This document shows positions 33,784 through 45,229 of a DNA stretch of 64,000 nucleotides, piece after piece; position 1 is the stretch's first letter; every line of letters begins with the position of its first letter. The notes under the pieces are model-generated. The model made no database searches. It had not been told where the DNA came from and was given only the letters and a program-made list of their open reading frames with translations. The position numbers were made by a program, and so were the translations under genes. The stretch covers positions 124,001-188,000 of the forward strand of contig MU385872.1 of the NCBI GenBank assembly GCA_022497145.1, read 5' to 3'. The stretch is from Rostrohypoxylon terebratum. Lineage: Eukaryota > Ascomycota > Sordariomycetes > Xylariales > Hypoxylaceae.

Positions 33784-35465
33784 AATATTGACTTAGACAT
33801 GGCGGTCTCTACACCTATGCCATTCTTATAGGTATTAGTTGGCCTTTCAAGCATAATGTCACCGGAAGTTGGCGTATACTGCCCCGTTTCGGGAGGTGGG
33901 ATGGCGTGAGGACCGGACCGTGTCCATCCATATGAAACTAGAATGATCGGAGTTCGGACTATCTCTCCAGATAGGTGAGAAAAAGGCAGGTTATAGGCGG
34001 ATGAAGGCCAGGGAGCATGAAAACATGGGATTTAATATCGAGAACCGTCGCTACCATTCATCCACCTTGCTTACCCGACCAGATATAGCAATGCGGGGAG
34101 GGGAAGCACATGGCAAAGTGCCGAATCATACACAACCTCATCACCATACCGATATTACCCGCACATGATTCCGTGTCTCAATTTATTCTAGAAGGCAAAT
34201 GAAGAAGGTAAACTCTCCGCACACGTGGCAATATACAAGAAAACCAGGGAAGGGGACAGAAATTTATATGAAAGGAGTCTTGGGTGTAACGCTGATGGAT
34301 TGGTGATTGTCGGGGTTAAAAAGTACAACATTCCAAATAATAAAATATGAACATTGATCGAAGTTATATACAAGGTTAAATGCTATGCAGGTACGCGCAT
34401 TTGTGTGTATGATGAAATGGATACCTACTAGGTATGCTGGGTACCTCTATAGAATCTACCTAATCATCAAGTTTTGGTGCTGAGGCGAATATGTTGGAGA
34501 GGAAGAAAGGGGGGAATAAAAATTCAAGACATTTGTAATAACTCCTCCCCCTATTTGATCGACCGGAGCTAACCCCGCAATCCCGTGCTACGGGTAGTGG
34601 GGATGGTAGGTAGTGGAGATTGAGACTTGAAATGCTCACCTAGTAAGGTGCTGAGTACTAGGTACCTTTTGCCTGAATTTAAGCGTCTGGACTGCATGGA
34701 TATCGACCTCTTCAAAGAATGACATCAAAATTTCCAAGGTTGTACCTGCAAGATGGCAAGATGCGATATGTAATAGTGAAGCTTGATCTCCACTTATTGT
34801 CGAACTCAGCGGCCAGGTCATACAATACAGTCAGCCACTATTAGGACAGGACAATTAGGTAGGATCAACCCTGGAACTCTCTTATCATGGATCTCCAGCT
34901 TCAGAAGGGTCTCAGCCAAGGCCACTAATCTTCAGTGGGTGGGCACCCGTTGACTCACACCGAACAGCCCTAATTGTATTTACCTAGTGGCGCAGCTCAG
35001 GTGTCTATGGATACAGCGATTCGTCAAGAATTACGACGGATGGATGCGATTGCGATGGACGGGATGCGACTTACCATTCGATGGATTCATAAGGTTCATA
35101 AACACAACCCTAACAGCGTATTGTTTACAGCACACATCCATGATGGATATAAGTCATATGTCATCGAATAACTTCATCTTAATATTCTTTTTTTTTCACA
35201 TCCTACCAAATAATCACCTCGTCTTAACCAACATATTTTCACATGGTTCCCTAAGCACTCATTCATAGCTCCTCCCACTCATTTTTATCATCATATTAAG
35301 TCTTAAGAGGATAGTACCTAATTCTAATAATTTGCCCCGGAACAGCTATCCTCGGAAGTCTTCGCTATTTGATTCTTTGATTCTCCTCATTGATAATATT
35401 CGTATTTTCTAGCTTGCCTACCTGGTCAAAATTCTTGTAATACGTGTCCAACGTCATCGTGAGCT
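33784..35465. other. Intergenic region, no gene recognised
   Basis: About 1.7 kb between divergent genes, holding both promoters. It carries several TACCTACTAGGTATGC / CTAGGTACC motifs (near 34420 and 34655). From about 35160 the + strand is pyrimidine-rich, as often seen in fungal 5' UTRs before a start codon. Confidence 0.5.
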
Positions 35466-38400
35466 ATGGCTTTAGATCACCCCGACGATCCGGTTCTTTC
35501 TCTCGACAGTCGTGACACAGCATTGTGCATCATTCCACCCAAACACCTATGGCCTGCCGTCGACCACTTGAGGTCAGTCTATGACCCCGAATACAAAATA
35601 TGGCCTCCTCATGTGAAACTTATCTATCCCTTTGTTCCAATACGTTCTCTCCGAAAAGTTTCCGGCTTGATAGTCACAGAGCTTCAGAAGGCGGCCGAAG
35701 ACGAGCTATGCCTCGATCCCTTAGTGCAGCTACAAACTACGGCCGCATTTGTCCACAAGGAGATGGATTGTATGATATTTTTCAAAAGCGATATAAACTT
35801 CCTGCGCATGGCAGAACTCGCTCGATTGAGACAGTTTATTCTAGATTGTTTACAGTTAGATCAAGATCATATTGGTCCTTTTCGTTTAGAGGTTGGCCAG
35901 AGCGAAGGAGCAGGCGAGCGTACCAACGCAAGCACCGTACAAAAGCTCGATCGCTTACCTCTACTCGAATGGAAAGTTGACAAACTTTACATATTGATAC
36001 GAGATAAAGATGCAAGCCGCATTAGCAGGGGCATCGGTAGCCAGATGAAAATTTGGGGAGAAATTGACATCTCTACCTTTACATTGTTGACGGTAAAGAA
36101 CCCTATCAGCTTTTATAAGGATGAAGACGAGGAAGAATACGAAGCGAGCGATGACGCCACGAGTGGCACACCAACTCCTGGTCCAGCGAGTCGTCTACTA
36201 ACTCGCCTGCCATATATTTTTTCTCCCGCCAAGCACCAATGGATACAATCACCGATCGGTTCCACTCCTTGTCAGATGGAAGCGGCACCAAAATCTTTGA
36301 CCGTCGCAAGTTACAATATACACTCGGAAACTAGAAACCCCCCAGCACGGGCCCGATATTCTATTATCGTCGAGAATCTCTTAGATGAGCAGTCTCTAGC
36401 AGATATATTAGTCCTCCAAGGAGTTACAAATGATTTCCTTTCCGAAATCTGCAAAGACAGGGACATTCGAGACAACTACCCCTTTTTCTCTAGCGGTCCT
36501 CCTAATCAAAGTGGCGTTGAGCCATTACCAGCGCATACTAATGTTGTTGTGCTAAGCAAATGGCCATTTTCTTGGGACTCAATATTGCTTCCAAGTGGTC
36601 AGAGCGGTTCCGTCATCGTACAATTCAATAACATCGGAAAGTACGACGATGGTGTCTTCCTTCCAGTTATTCTGTCCGCCGTCCACCTAACATCCGATCT
36701 AACGGATTCCTCCATCGAGAGTAAACGGCAAGAGTTGTCATGTGTTCTCAACCATATATACAAAGAACACCAGGGTCACCCTTGGATATTAGCTGGAGAC
36801 TTGAACATTCCTACTAGCTTCTATGCTATCGAAACAGCAGTCGGGAAGAAGCGTATCTCTCTACATGATCAGAAAGTCCTTTTTGAACTTGAGACGATGC
36901 TCACGGACGCAGTGCTTGTGGACACTTGCATTGCTTCACGAGTTCAATATGGTCGCCCTCCAAATTTGAACCAGAGCCTGCATAACACCGACGCTCTTGG
37001 GGGCGAGGAGGACGCTACTTTCGACCCGTTGGTGAATGACCTCGCTGCAAACAATACGCCCAATAGTTTCAACAGAAGACCTCAACGCAACAGCAGAATC
37101 TTAGTTAGAGGATTAGATTTTACAGTTACGGGCTTCAACATGTTTGGGCAAAGAAAGGGGGTTCTGCAGACAACCTCTAGCGCTGATAGTAACAGTGATA
37201 GTTCCGACGATGACTCTACGGGGCAACTTTCATATGGCAGCGATCACTGGGGCATCAGATGTTCGTTAAATTGTTCTACCGATGTTCTAGGTCAGGTTCT
37301 TGAAGCTGGAAAAGCTCTTTTACCGATGGGAAAGAACTTCTCTTGGCCCATAGAGGACGCATCCACACTGGCATTTTGTGTTTCGAACCAACCAGGATTC
37401 CCTTCCGAGATCGATATTGCTATGGGAGAGACTGCTTTAAATTTACTTAGAGAGGTCATAAGGCAAGACGAGCCCGGTCCTACTCGTGGTCTTCCGGCAT
37501 TTCTGGTAGTACCCGTTGGATCGTTCGGACTCGGGGTATGGACTACAACTTCAGATATGAACTGTCTCTGTATCGGACCTGTCAGGTCTAACGTTTTCTT
37601 TGCCTTGGCCATCCAACGGCTTCGCAAGGCCTCATCGAGGGGAATCAAGATTCTTCGACGTTCAGATACTCAGTTTGGCACAGTGCTCGAGTTGGAGGTA
37701 GGACATATCAAAATGGATTTACAATATTGCTCGGCAACTACCATCGCCGAAACTTGGCCACGCGCGTTGGCGCTACCGCCGACAGATCCTGTGTTCGATT
37801 TACTGCCAAGTATCTTAGCAACGTTGAAACCGCTACGCGACCTTTATCATATTCAGCGTACAGTCCCAGATTTAGCCGTCTTCAGGTTAGCGCATCGGCT
37901 TATTAGATGCTGGGCGAAACGACGTGGTATTTATGCCGCTAAATTTGGGTATCTTGGCGGTATTCAGATATCAGTATTGCTATTACGACTCTACAAGCTG
38001 TTGTCGCGTCATGGCCAAACCGTATCTGCTCCGACGCTCCTAACGACCTTCTTTGACCACTACGCGGGCTTCAATTGGACGGCACAGGTCGTCTTTGACA
38101 GTTTCTTCCACAAAACGTTAAAATACAGGCGAACCGCACAAGAACCAATGTCAATACTAGGTTTCTACGGCCCCAATTTGAACACCGCGCAAGCTACATC
38201 TGTTCCTGCCGTACACGCCATTTCTAGGGAGTTCAAGAGAGCTCGGGACTTGCTAGCATTTCATGTAATTACGTGGTTGGGCTTTTTAGGCGACGATGTA
38301 GGTGCGACGGAGTTTTTAACTACTTATAAGTCATACATTAAGATCACTGCTCAATTCTGGGGCGTCTCTTTGGCTAAGGGCAACAGCTTTGTAGAATGGC

Positions 38401-39222
38401 TAGAATCAAGATGCGCCTCTCTTCTAGCAGGTAGGTTGACTTATTGTCTCACTTGGAGCTTGATCGCGTACTAATGCAGGAACAGATCTCAGCAAGCAAG
38501 TACCACAAATGAACCCGAGGATCTGGCCAGCACGTTTTGTCAACCAGGACGCTTCTAAGGAAGATGCAGAGTACGAAGGGCATTACCTCATTGGCCTGGA
38601 AATGAAGAACTTTTCAAGCAAGCCAATGGAGGACGAAGACAGGACAGTTGCCTTGGAGCGCATACAAGCAATATTATATAAATTCCAAACTCAGATCACG
38701 AACGACCCAAAGCACTTCGATTCGAAGTCATACTGGGCGGGTACAGAAATAGTCCCCAGATCCGAGGTCAAGAAACTGCAGCTCGACACTCGAGACTGGG
38801 CCAGGCATACTCTTGAAGCTGAAGATGATGATATTGGAGATTCGGAGTTTTGGAGGTCAATGGAAACAGAAGAGCCTAGCGATTCGCAAGCGAAGAAAGA
38901 ACCAGCAAGAAGCCTACCCAGCAGACCAGTCTACGAGGGGAAGTTTAGGTCGGCTTCTGATGTTCTGAATAGAATACGGTGGGACCAGAGCATGGATAGC
39001 GGGGATTACATAGTCGGTTACGAGGATCGGTTTTCGGGGGTGATGGAAAGATCAGTGGATTCTTGGAAGTCGGAGACGACGCACGAGGAGTTCATACCGG
39101 AGCACCGCATCCTGTTCTTCAGGCGGAAGAGCGACGGCGTCACCGTGTGGGACAAGAAGGAGAGGCGCGATGAGATTTTTGGTAGCGGGGTTACAAGTCT
39201 TGGACACAAGCCTAGGAGCTGA
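35466..39222 (+). CDS. Four-domain RNA-processing fusion: 2H phosphoesterase-like, EEP, poly(A)-polymerase-like NTase, MJ1316/RCG
   Basis: Two exons (35466-38430 and 38480-39222) give 3708 nt, 1235 residues. Residues about 15-210 resemble 2'-5' RNA ligase/2H phosphoesterases (PPHVKLIYPF with His49). The second HxT/S-like motif reads LYIL at 174-177 and lacks its His. Residues 275-605 are an endonuclease/exonuclease/phosphatase domain: YNIHSE, LVLQGV (317-320), ILAGDLN, GLDFTVTG and SDHWG (592-596). Residues 650-990 are a poly(A)-polymerase/pol-beta nucleotidyltransferase: VPVGSFGLGVW, SDMNCLCIG (696-704), IKMDLQYC. The C-terminal part (about 1140-1225) has the MJ1316/RCG fold signature (ASDVLNRIRWDQ, DYIVGYEDRF, PEHRILFFRRK, VTVWDKKER). 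Such combinations have been discussed as eukaryotic RNA-repair or RNA-end-modifying proteins. The substrate is unknown. The intron is 49 nt with an ACTAATGCAG 3' end. Confidence 0.88.
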
Positions 39223-39694
39223 TCCTGTTGATCCTACCTGACCATTGCATCCACGAATGTTCTAACCTTACCTGATTTTAGATACTTAGCGTTCAGCGTA
39301 ATTCAATATCGTATCTTTTCGGCGGTCATGACAGACTTGACGTATATTTGTGATTCATCATAAAAACACGGCCGCTCCGGTTACATCGTTCAAAGCAAGA
39401 TGAAAAAAAAACTTTTTCTCACCGCTTCGACATCGCACGACAAAACGGCGCTTAGGGTTCCTGGGCAGCGGGCGAGGCAGCTAATTAATAGCCAGCATCC
39501 AATAGAACGGTAACCGCAATCCTTCCGAAGTCAGGTGACGGGAGGTTCATGCGCGTTGGGAGATATGTCAAGCGTTGGATCACGGATGCGACATCGCGCG
39601 CGGCCGTGACTGCGACTCTGTTCCCTGTCGCCACGCTTGCGAGTCCCGGTCGCTTTTTGGCGACTTTCCCTTATCGAGTAATACTTTTGGTTTT
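39223..39694. other. Intergenic region left of the assembly gap
   Basis: 3' flank of the RNA-processing gene, then GC-rich sequence leading to the poly-G run. On the minus strand a short stop-free stretch (about 39590-39690) reads like disordered, coding-type sequence (for example KVLLDKGKSPKSDRDSQAW). It may be the tail of a gene broken by the gap. Confidence 0.35.
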
Positions 39695-40030
39695 GGGGGG
39701 GGGGGGGGGGGGGGCTTGTCGTTTTGGCGAACCTTACGCGCCCCGGGATCGGGGTGGGGAGGTTGGGAAAATTTTGGTGGTGATAGTTGGGGGTGTTGTT
39801 GTTGTTTTTTTATATNNNNNNNNNNCCCCGCCGCCCCGCGCCCCTCGCCCTCCCCCGCCCCGCCTCCCCCCTCCCCCCTGGGCCGCCGCCCCCCCGCCCC
39901 GCCCGCGCCCCCCCCCCCCCCCCCCCCCCCCCCTTGTCGTTTTCGCGATCCTTACGCGCCCCGGTCTCGGGGTCGCGACGTTGGGAAAATTTTCGTCGTC
40001 ATCGTTGGTGCTGTTGTTGTTGTTGTTATC
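39695..40030. repeat. Poly-G, gap and poly-C with a probable false duplication
   Basis: A run of 20 G (39695-39714), a ~97 bp sequence starting CTTGTCGTTTTGGCGAACC (39715-39812), 10 N (39816-39825), a C-rich stretch ending in 26 C (39908-39933), and then the same ~97 bp again (39933-40030, CTTGTCGTTTTCGCGATCC). The left copy differs mainly by C-to-G changes, as expected of read errors beyond a homopolymer. The layout looks like two ends of one failed region, not a biological repeat. Confidence 0.7.
39816..39825. other. Assembly gap (10 N)
   Basis: Ten unresolved bases, probably a placeholder of unknown true length, embedded in homopolymer-rich sequence. Confidence 0.99.
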
Positions 40031-40250
40031 GATGTTGTCGTTCTTATCGTCATCTGTGGTTGAGGTGCCAGGTGGTTTACGATCGGGCTTTACTGGTGTC
40101 ATCGCGGCGGCTGGGAACGGGATCGCGCGCTATTGGAGGGGTTTGGCTGCGATGCCGCCGGATACGTATGGGTGTTGGGTATCATTGCGCCTGTGCCCAA
40201 GAGAGGGGTTACGGGAGATGCGTGAGGGGTGCTTTACGTAAAGATTTCTG
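40031..40250 (-). other. Possible coding fragment interrupted by the gap
   Basis: From an ATG at 40102 the minus strand reads MTPVKPDRKPPGTSTTDDDK, then an Asn/Asp-rich stretch toward the poly-C run at 39933. The composition is that of a disordered fungal protein, and GTT/GTC codon-like triplets on the + strand may simply reflect a microsatellite. The gap and homopolymers prevent following the frame. It may be the start of a real gene or low-complexity DNA. Confidence 0.25.
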
Positions 40251-40996
40251 AGTCTCTTTGCAAAGATGGTATTCAAGGGACTTGTTTGTGGTTTATTGGT
40301 GTTGGGACCTAGATATCTTAGGTACCTACCAGGTCCTACCTACCTGCTGGAGGTCTTAGGCGCTTGCTTGAAGCCTTCCAGAAAACTTTAGTAGGTGCCT
40401 CCTACCCAGCACGCTGGACAGCCTAGTGCTAGTGCATCCATACACCCAACGGCAACTACCTAGGACCTAGCCCTGTAGTAGGTAATTTCGAAGCCCGTAT
40501 TTTTTCGTTAGAGTTCAACTAACGATATGGATAGACCCTGCCACTAGAAATGAAATTTTATATGCGAAGTGGTTACCATATTCTTAGCTCTGATATCTAG
40601 TGTAAAGCCACCCTTAACCATGCTGTATCGACATGAAGCTCGTAAGTAGACAAGGGATACGCGTTTCAAATCTTATCTCAAGCTTTAAGCTCCAACTAGA
40701 GGTGCAGCCCCAGGTCGAGGTTGCTTTTTTCTAGATTAGGTAGATACGTGCGTTGGTAGGAGCTAGGTAGTAATCAATGTCCTCTGCCAACATGCTGCAC
40801 AACGCACATCTGTTTACCTCACAAACCATTCTGTGGTTTGGGCAGTTTGATACCGAATTCGACGACTTGATTGATAATCCTTACACACCCGACCTTCTAC
40901 TACCTAATCCTTAGCCATATGAATATTCTCAAGATCCATATTGGCCATCCACGAACTCCTTCGTCACTGAAAGAGGAACCGACACAATAAGAAACG
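40251..40996. other. Intergenic region upstream of the C2H2 gene
   Basis: No gene. This stretch has one of the densest sets of TAGGTACCTACC / CCTACCTACC / ACCTAGGACC words in the window (about 40310-40490). Confidence 0.5.
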
Positions 40997-42069
40997 ATGA
41001 CTTGGGCTTGCGAGACCTGTCCTAAGCGTTTTGGGACCTACCATGCGCTGACCCAGCACGCGCGCGCCCTAGGACACTCAGCTCGCCAATATGATTGCCG
41101 TTCGTGCGAATTTACTTTTCCGAACAACGAAGAACGTCGGTGTCATGAGGCTGAGGAACACTCCTACTGCACAGAGTGCAACAGGGGTTTTCAGAACGCG
41201 AACAATCTGAGGATGGTAAGAATAGCACGCATACTTTAGCCTCCGACATCCGTCTAGACCCTAGACCCTATCCACCTGTCCATCCATCTAAATACTACAA
41301 CCTATCTGTACTAGCTCAGGGCTTGTAGACTCTACTATGTAGAGTATTACCCTAGGGCCTAGGTCCGGAAACGTGCAAACTAACCGCTTTCGCAACAGCA
41401 CCTCCACTCCCGGAAGCACCAGGGCGCGAACCTCAAGTGCCCCTTCTGCAAGATTGGCTTCACCTCCGCGACGGGGCTAGCGCACCACCTTGAGCAGGGC
41501 AGCTGCCGCGTCGCCACGGGGCTGGACCGCGACAAGGTGTACGCCGCGGTGCGGGCGAAGGACCCGGACGGCGTCCTCTCCAAGAAGCTGATCGGCTGGC
41601 ACGGGTCCGCGACGTACGAGGCCACGAGCAGCGCGTGGAACGGGGACGCGTGGGAGTGCTATCTCTGCCATAAATGTTTCAACACCATCAATGGGTTGAA
41701 TAACCACCTGAGTTCGCCTTTCCGTAAGTGACCTCCATAGTAGCCAAGCTATAGATTGGCCAGAGACCCGAGGTTTGAGATCCGGTGACATGCTGACGTA
41801 GCGGCGTGGGTGTCTAGACCAGCGGGCGTTGTACCACTGTCCAAATCGCAATCGCTGCGGCCGTGATTTCAAGACTTTGGCCGCCGTCAGTAAGTACATC
41901 CCCCAAACCTTGCCTTGTCTTCGCGTGTCTGTCCGAGAAGCAAGTAAATAACCTTTTCGCTACAGTGAACCACCTCGAGAGCGAGAGTTGCGGCTTCTCC
42001 CGCTTCGAGGCCGTGCAGAACACCGTGAGCAACGTCGTCAGCGGAGATCGACTCCTCACCTTCGGATGA
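40997..42069 (+). CDS. C2H2 zinc-finger protein, fungal multi-finger type
   Basis: Four exons (40997-41215, 41399-41723, 41818-41889, 41966-42069) give 720 nt, 239 residues. Zinc-finger units appear in order: CETCPKRFGTYHALTQHARALGH, CRSCEFTF...H..EEH, CTECNRGFQNANNLR...H, CPFCKIGFTSATGLAHHLE, then after a linker with the typical RAKDPDGVLSKKLIGW and AWNGDAWECYLCHKCFNTIN blocks, and finally CPNRNRCGRDFKTLAAVMNHLESESC. This arrangement is a common, uncharacterised ascomycete C2H2 family; nucleic-acid binding is likely but not proven. Exon 2 has markedly GC-rich third positions (nearly all G or C over its first 80 codons), unlike exon 1 and the neighbouring genes. Each intron boundary keeps frame and restores the finger spacing. 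Confidence 0.88.
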
Positions 42070-43171
42070 ATGAACAAGTTATCACGGCAACACGAACGCC
42101 ACGGAAAGATGTTGAATTGTATCATATCATTTACAGGTGGTTTTTTTTTAAGTTCTAGGCGTTAGGTCAGACGGATTGATAGGTTTCTACCTAAGCTCTA
42201 GCTTTTTTCATCGTTGTCTCACTACAAGGACTTAATAATACGAGACAACATTTTCACGTCACCCGAGACTCACGTATCTAAGACCTACATGAGAGCTGGC
42301 CGCCGAGTCCTGAACTGATGGTCATGTGCGCGAAAGACACTCCAACTCGGCTTGGCATGGTAGTTCTTCAAGTGTCGGAGAATGGCTAAAGAGAAGATAC
42401 AGAGATTTACAGGCCGGAGTCGTCTCCTAGAACCTCGAGTAGCTACATTAACGACAGAAAACTCCGATCCATAGTCAAGTCCTTTTCGACTTTCCCAAAT
42501 TTCCATATGCGCGGAGAATTGGGTATTTCTAAAGTAAAGAGGCTCCGGCTAGCACTCTCCAGTTTACAAAGTCCGATCACTTTGATCCTGGATCGTGATG
42601 GTGGCGCTTTGCTGCAGTAGATGCGGTTTCACTAAGCGGGGTAACCCACTAAATACGGAATCCACCTACGTACATACCCTCTCGTCTTACGTGCATAACT
42701 CCGAAATGTATGTGCACCCCAACGGACAGTCGCAAGCGCCAGGCACGACGTCTAACGTGCGAGGGTGCTGGCGCCGAGGTGATAACCTTATCTAGTGATC
42801 TGTGATCGCGAATAATTAGTACGTAGATTCGGAGGGGTCGAGTTTTCCGGTTTCCCGTTTCGACGTTGTACAGCTTAAATGGGGGGCCCATGCTGGCGAC
42901 GCCGAAAAGCACGAATCCGGATATCGTGACTTACTTCCGAATGTGACCGGGGCGCAATGCAGTCATTCGTAACACCTAATTCGGGGTTAAGTTAGTGGAA
43001 AGGGCAAGAACGATTGAGAGAAAACCCGGAGGAGGTCCGGATCTGAAGGATGTGCCTTCCTCTTTCAAAAGGACTTCGCAGCCCCGTTACGTTTCGACCT
43101 CGACAATGGTAATAGTAATACCGAAGAGGGAAAGAGATTAGAGATACTAGACACACGTAGGAATAGCTGCA
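42070..43171. other. Intergenic region, no gene recognised
   Basis: About 1.1 kb with only short motif-free frames. It should include the promoter of the FAH-family gene. Nothing else recognised. Confidence 0.5.
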
Positions 43172-44617
43172 ATGGCGTTTGAAAGTAAGTCAGCAATTCC
43201 CCTTTTCGTCCCTCGATCTGCACGACAGTTAGCTGCCGAAGCAGTCAGCTGCAAGCAATCAAATAGGCGACAACAAGCCAATAGCTTGGGCAGGTCGAAT
43301 AACATGACGCAGGACTTGTCCGATTTATCCCACGACGCCAGATTGCCCGGCCTTTGATCGGACAGCCCGTCAATCGGCTTATCGATGTTGGCAGAGCTGT
43401 CTACGAAGGAAAGGCTGTTGAGGTGCAGACATTCAGCGGCACCTCTGTCTTGAATCCGGGTACGCCGACGGAGCAAGTAGAAACCATCGATCGTATCTTA
43501 TCACCGCTATCTGTAGAAGAGGTCGGGACCATCCGATGTATCGGTTTGAACGTGAGTTTCTCGCAGTCATGCGTCTGTAGTGAGACCAGGACGCTTTAGG
43601 AAGCAGGGAAAGGGAGAACGATGATTAAATGAAGATGTTTAGTACGAGAACCACGCCAAAGAGGCAAACGATGAGTAAACACCGCTCTTTGAGCTTACAC
43701 CAACGCGGCCGTGTCGATAGAGCTCTTCCAGGATACAAAGCATCGCGACCTACCTCACCTTCTTTCCTAGCTCACCGATAAGCATAACCACCACTAACCC
43801 GAAACGTGTAGCCCAAATTCCCGATATACCCATGATGTTCATGTAAGATTCGGCATTCTAAACACTAACGCACGATGCACCTCGACGGCAGCTAAAGCAG
43901 TGTCTGACATGCATTGCATCAGGAAGCCCGCTGCCGCATTAGCGGATCCGTGGCCGGCTCCCACCGTCATCCCGAAGCACACTCTGAGTGATGACTGCGC
44001 GGACTACGAGGCCGAGTTGGCTATCGTAATCGGGAAGACATGCAAGAACGTGAGCGAGGTCGAGGCCACGGGCTACATCTTAGGCTACACAGCCGCCAAC
44101 GACGTGTCAAGCAGGGCCTCGCAAATAGCTCAGAGTCAATTCTGCTACTCGAAGGGGTTTGATGGGTCCTGTCCCCTTGGCCCCGTCCTAGTGTCCGCGG
44201 CGGTCATGCCCGATCCTAGCGCCTTCACTATCCGCGGTCTAAAGAACGGGGAGGCAATGCAAAATTCCTCTTTAAGGTAAGCCGCTGTCAAGGGCACAAA
44301 AAAAAAAAAAAAAACTAACACGAAGTGCCAAAAACCAATCGTGCTAGCGTTGCGATGCAAAAGTTCTTGCATGGAGAGAGGGGGTGCGTTAGCTGACTTC
44401 ATTGCGCAGTGACATGATCTTCAATTGCGCGAAGCTTGTAAGCTTCCTATCCCAGGGCACCACGCTCCCTCCAGGAACGATCGTTCTCACTGGGACGCCT
44501 GCTGGTGTAGGCCTCGGGAAGAAACCTCCAGCTTATCTCAAAGACAAAGACGAGTACGTGGTAGAGCTGCTCCCGCACGTCGGAAGTCTCTACTCGGTAT
44601 TCGAGGCCGAGAAATAG
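43172..44617 (+). CDS. Fumarylacetoacetate hydrolase (FAH) family protein
   Basis: Six exons fit: 43172-43184, 43313-43551, 43643-43674, 43783-43842, 43923-44276, 44410-44617. The total is 906 nt (301 residues). The first exon codes only MAFE and part of an Arg; splicing yields MAFERLVRFIPRR. FAH hallmarks follow: IRCIGLN|YENHAKEA (exon 2/3 junction), MMFMKPAAALADPWPAP, DCADYEAELAIVIGK (metal-binding E.E region), GYTAANDVSSR, GFDGSCPLGP and LTGTPAGVGLG. These enzymes hydrolyse or decarboxylate acylpyruvate-type compounds with Mg2+ (fumarylpyruvate hydrolase/FAHD1 type); the exact substrate is unknown. The acceptor of exon 4 is ambiguous. A better-looking site before 43812 would shift the frame, while the one before 43783 keeps it and inserts about ten residues. 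The intron after exon 5 contains an A18-type homopolymer. Confidence 0.8.
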
Positions 44618-45229
44618 CGGTCTAGATGTCGGCTACCATTTAAATTACGGGAACAGGGATGGTTTGGGGAGAAATATGTCCGTATCACGATATTATTAGG
44701 CCTTGAGGTCTAGGTATGCGAAGAGTAGATACGACGCGCCAGACAATTTTGCCCGACCGAAGTAAAGGAGGGCCGTGAAGTGGTATTGGCACTCATCGAG
44801 AAATTTTCGATGCATTTCGGGCTTCACCGGATTCGCCTCGCGAGGCTGAGGCAAAGCAAAACCTCTCCGAATACGGAGCCGCGTTAAAGCTGAAAAAAGC
44901 AGTTGGTAATCTGAATACACTAGAGGTTCGTTACTGTGCCGCACAAATTTTGCCTGCCGATATTCGGCAATCGCATACGGTGCTCAGTCGCGTGCGCTGA
45001 AGAGACCCTCTTACTGGCTGCCTGCTCATTCGACGTCGGCAGACCGTAGCCTACTTGCGTAACATTACTAAGATTTAACGTCGAATCTGAGTCTGACAGG
45101 GCCCATATGCAATGAAACGTCCGGAAGAGCGGATTTGACTTGCCGGATGCAAAGAGAACCGCAAAATCGCAAAACGACATTGATCTCGAGAAGGGTCAGA
45201 GAGTGCCATCTATCAACTCGGTCTTAGCC
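44618..45229. other. Intergenic region, no gene recognised
   Basis: About 600 bp downstream of the FAH-family gene. Reverse frames of 80-odd codons are present but show no motif; I leave them uncalled. Confidence 0.4.

Noticed and set aside
39549..40241. Long forward open frame across the gap
   Set aside because: It reads through N bases and G/C homopolymers into Pro/Arg/Leu-rich nonsense. The open frame is a product of low complexity.
41477..41899. 140-codon reverse frame over the C2H2 gene
   Set aside because: A consequence of the GC-rich exon, which suppresses stops on the other strand. The forward zinc fingers are convincing.
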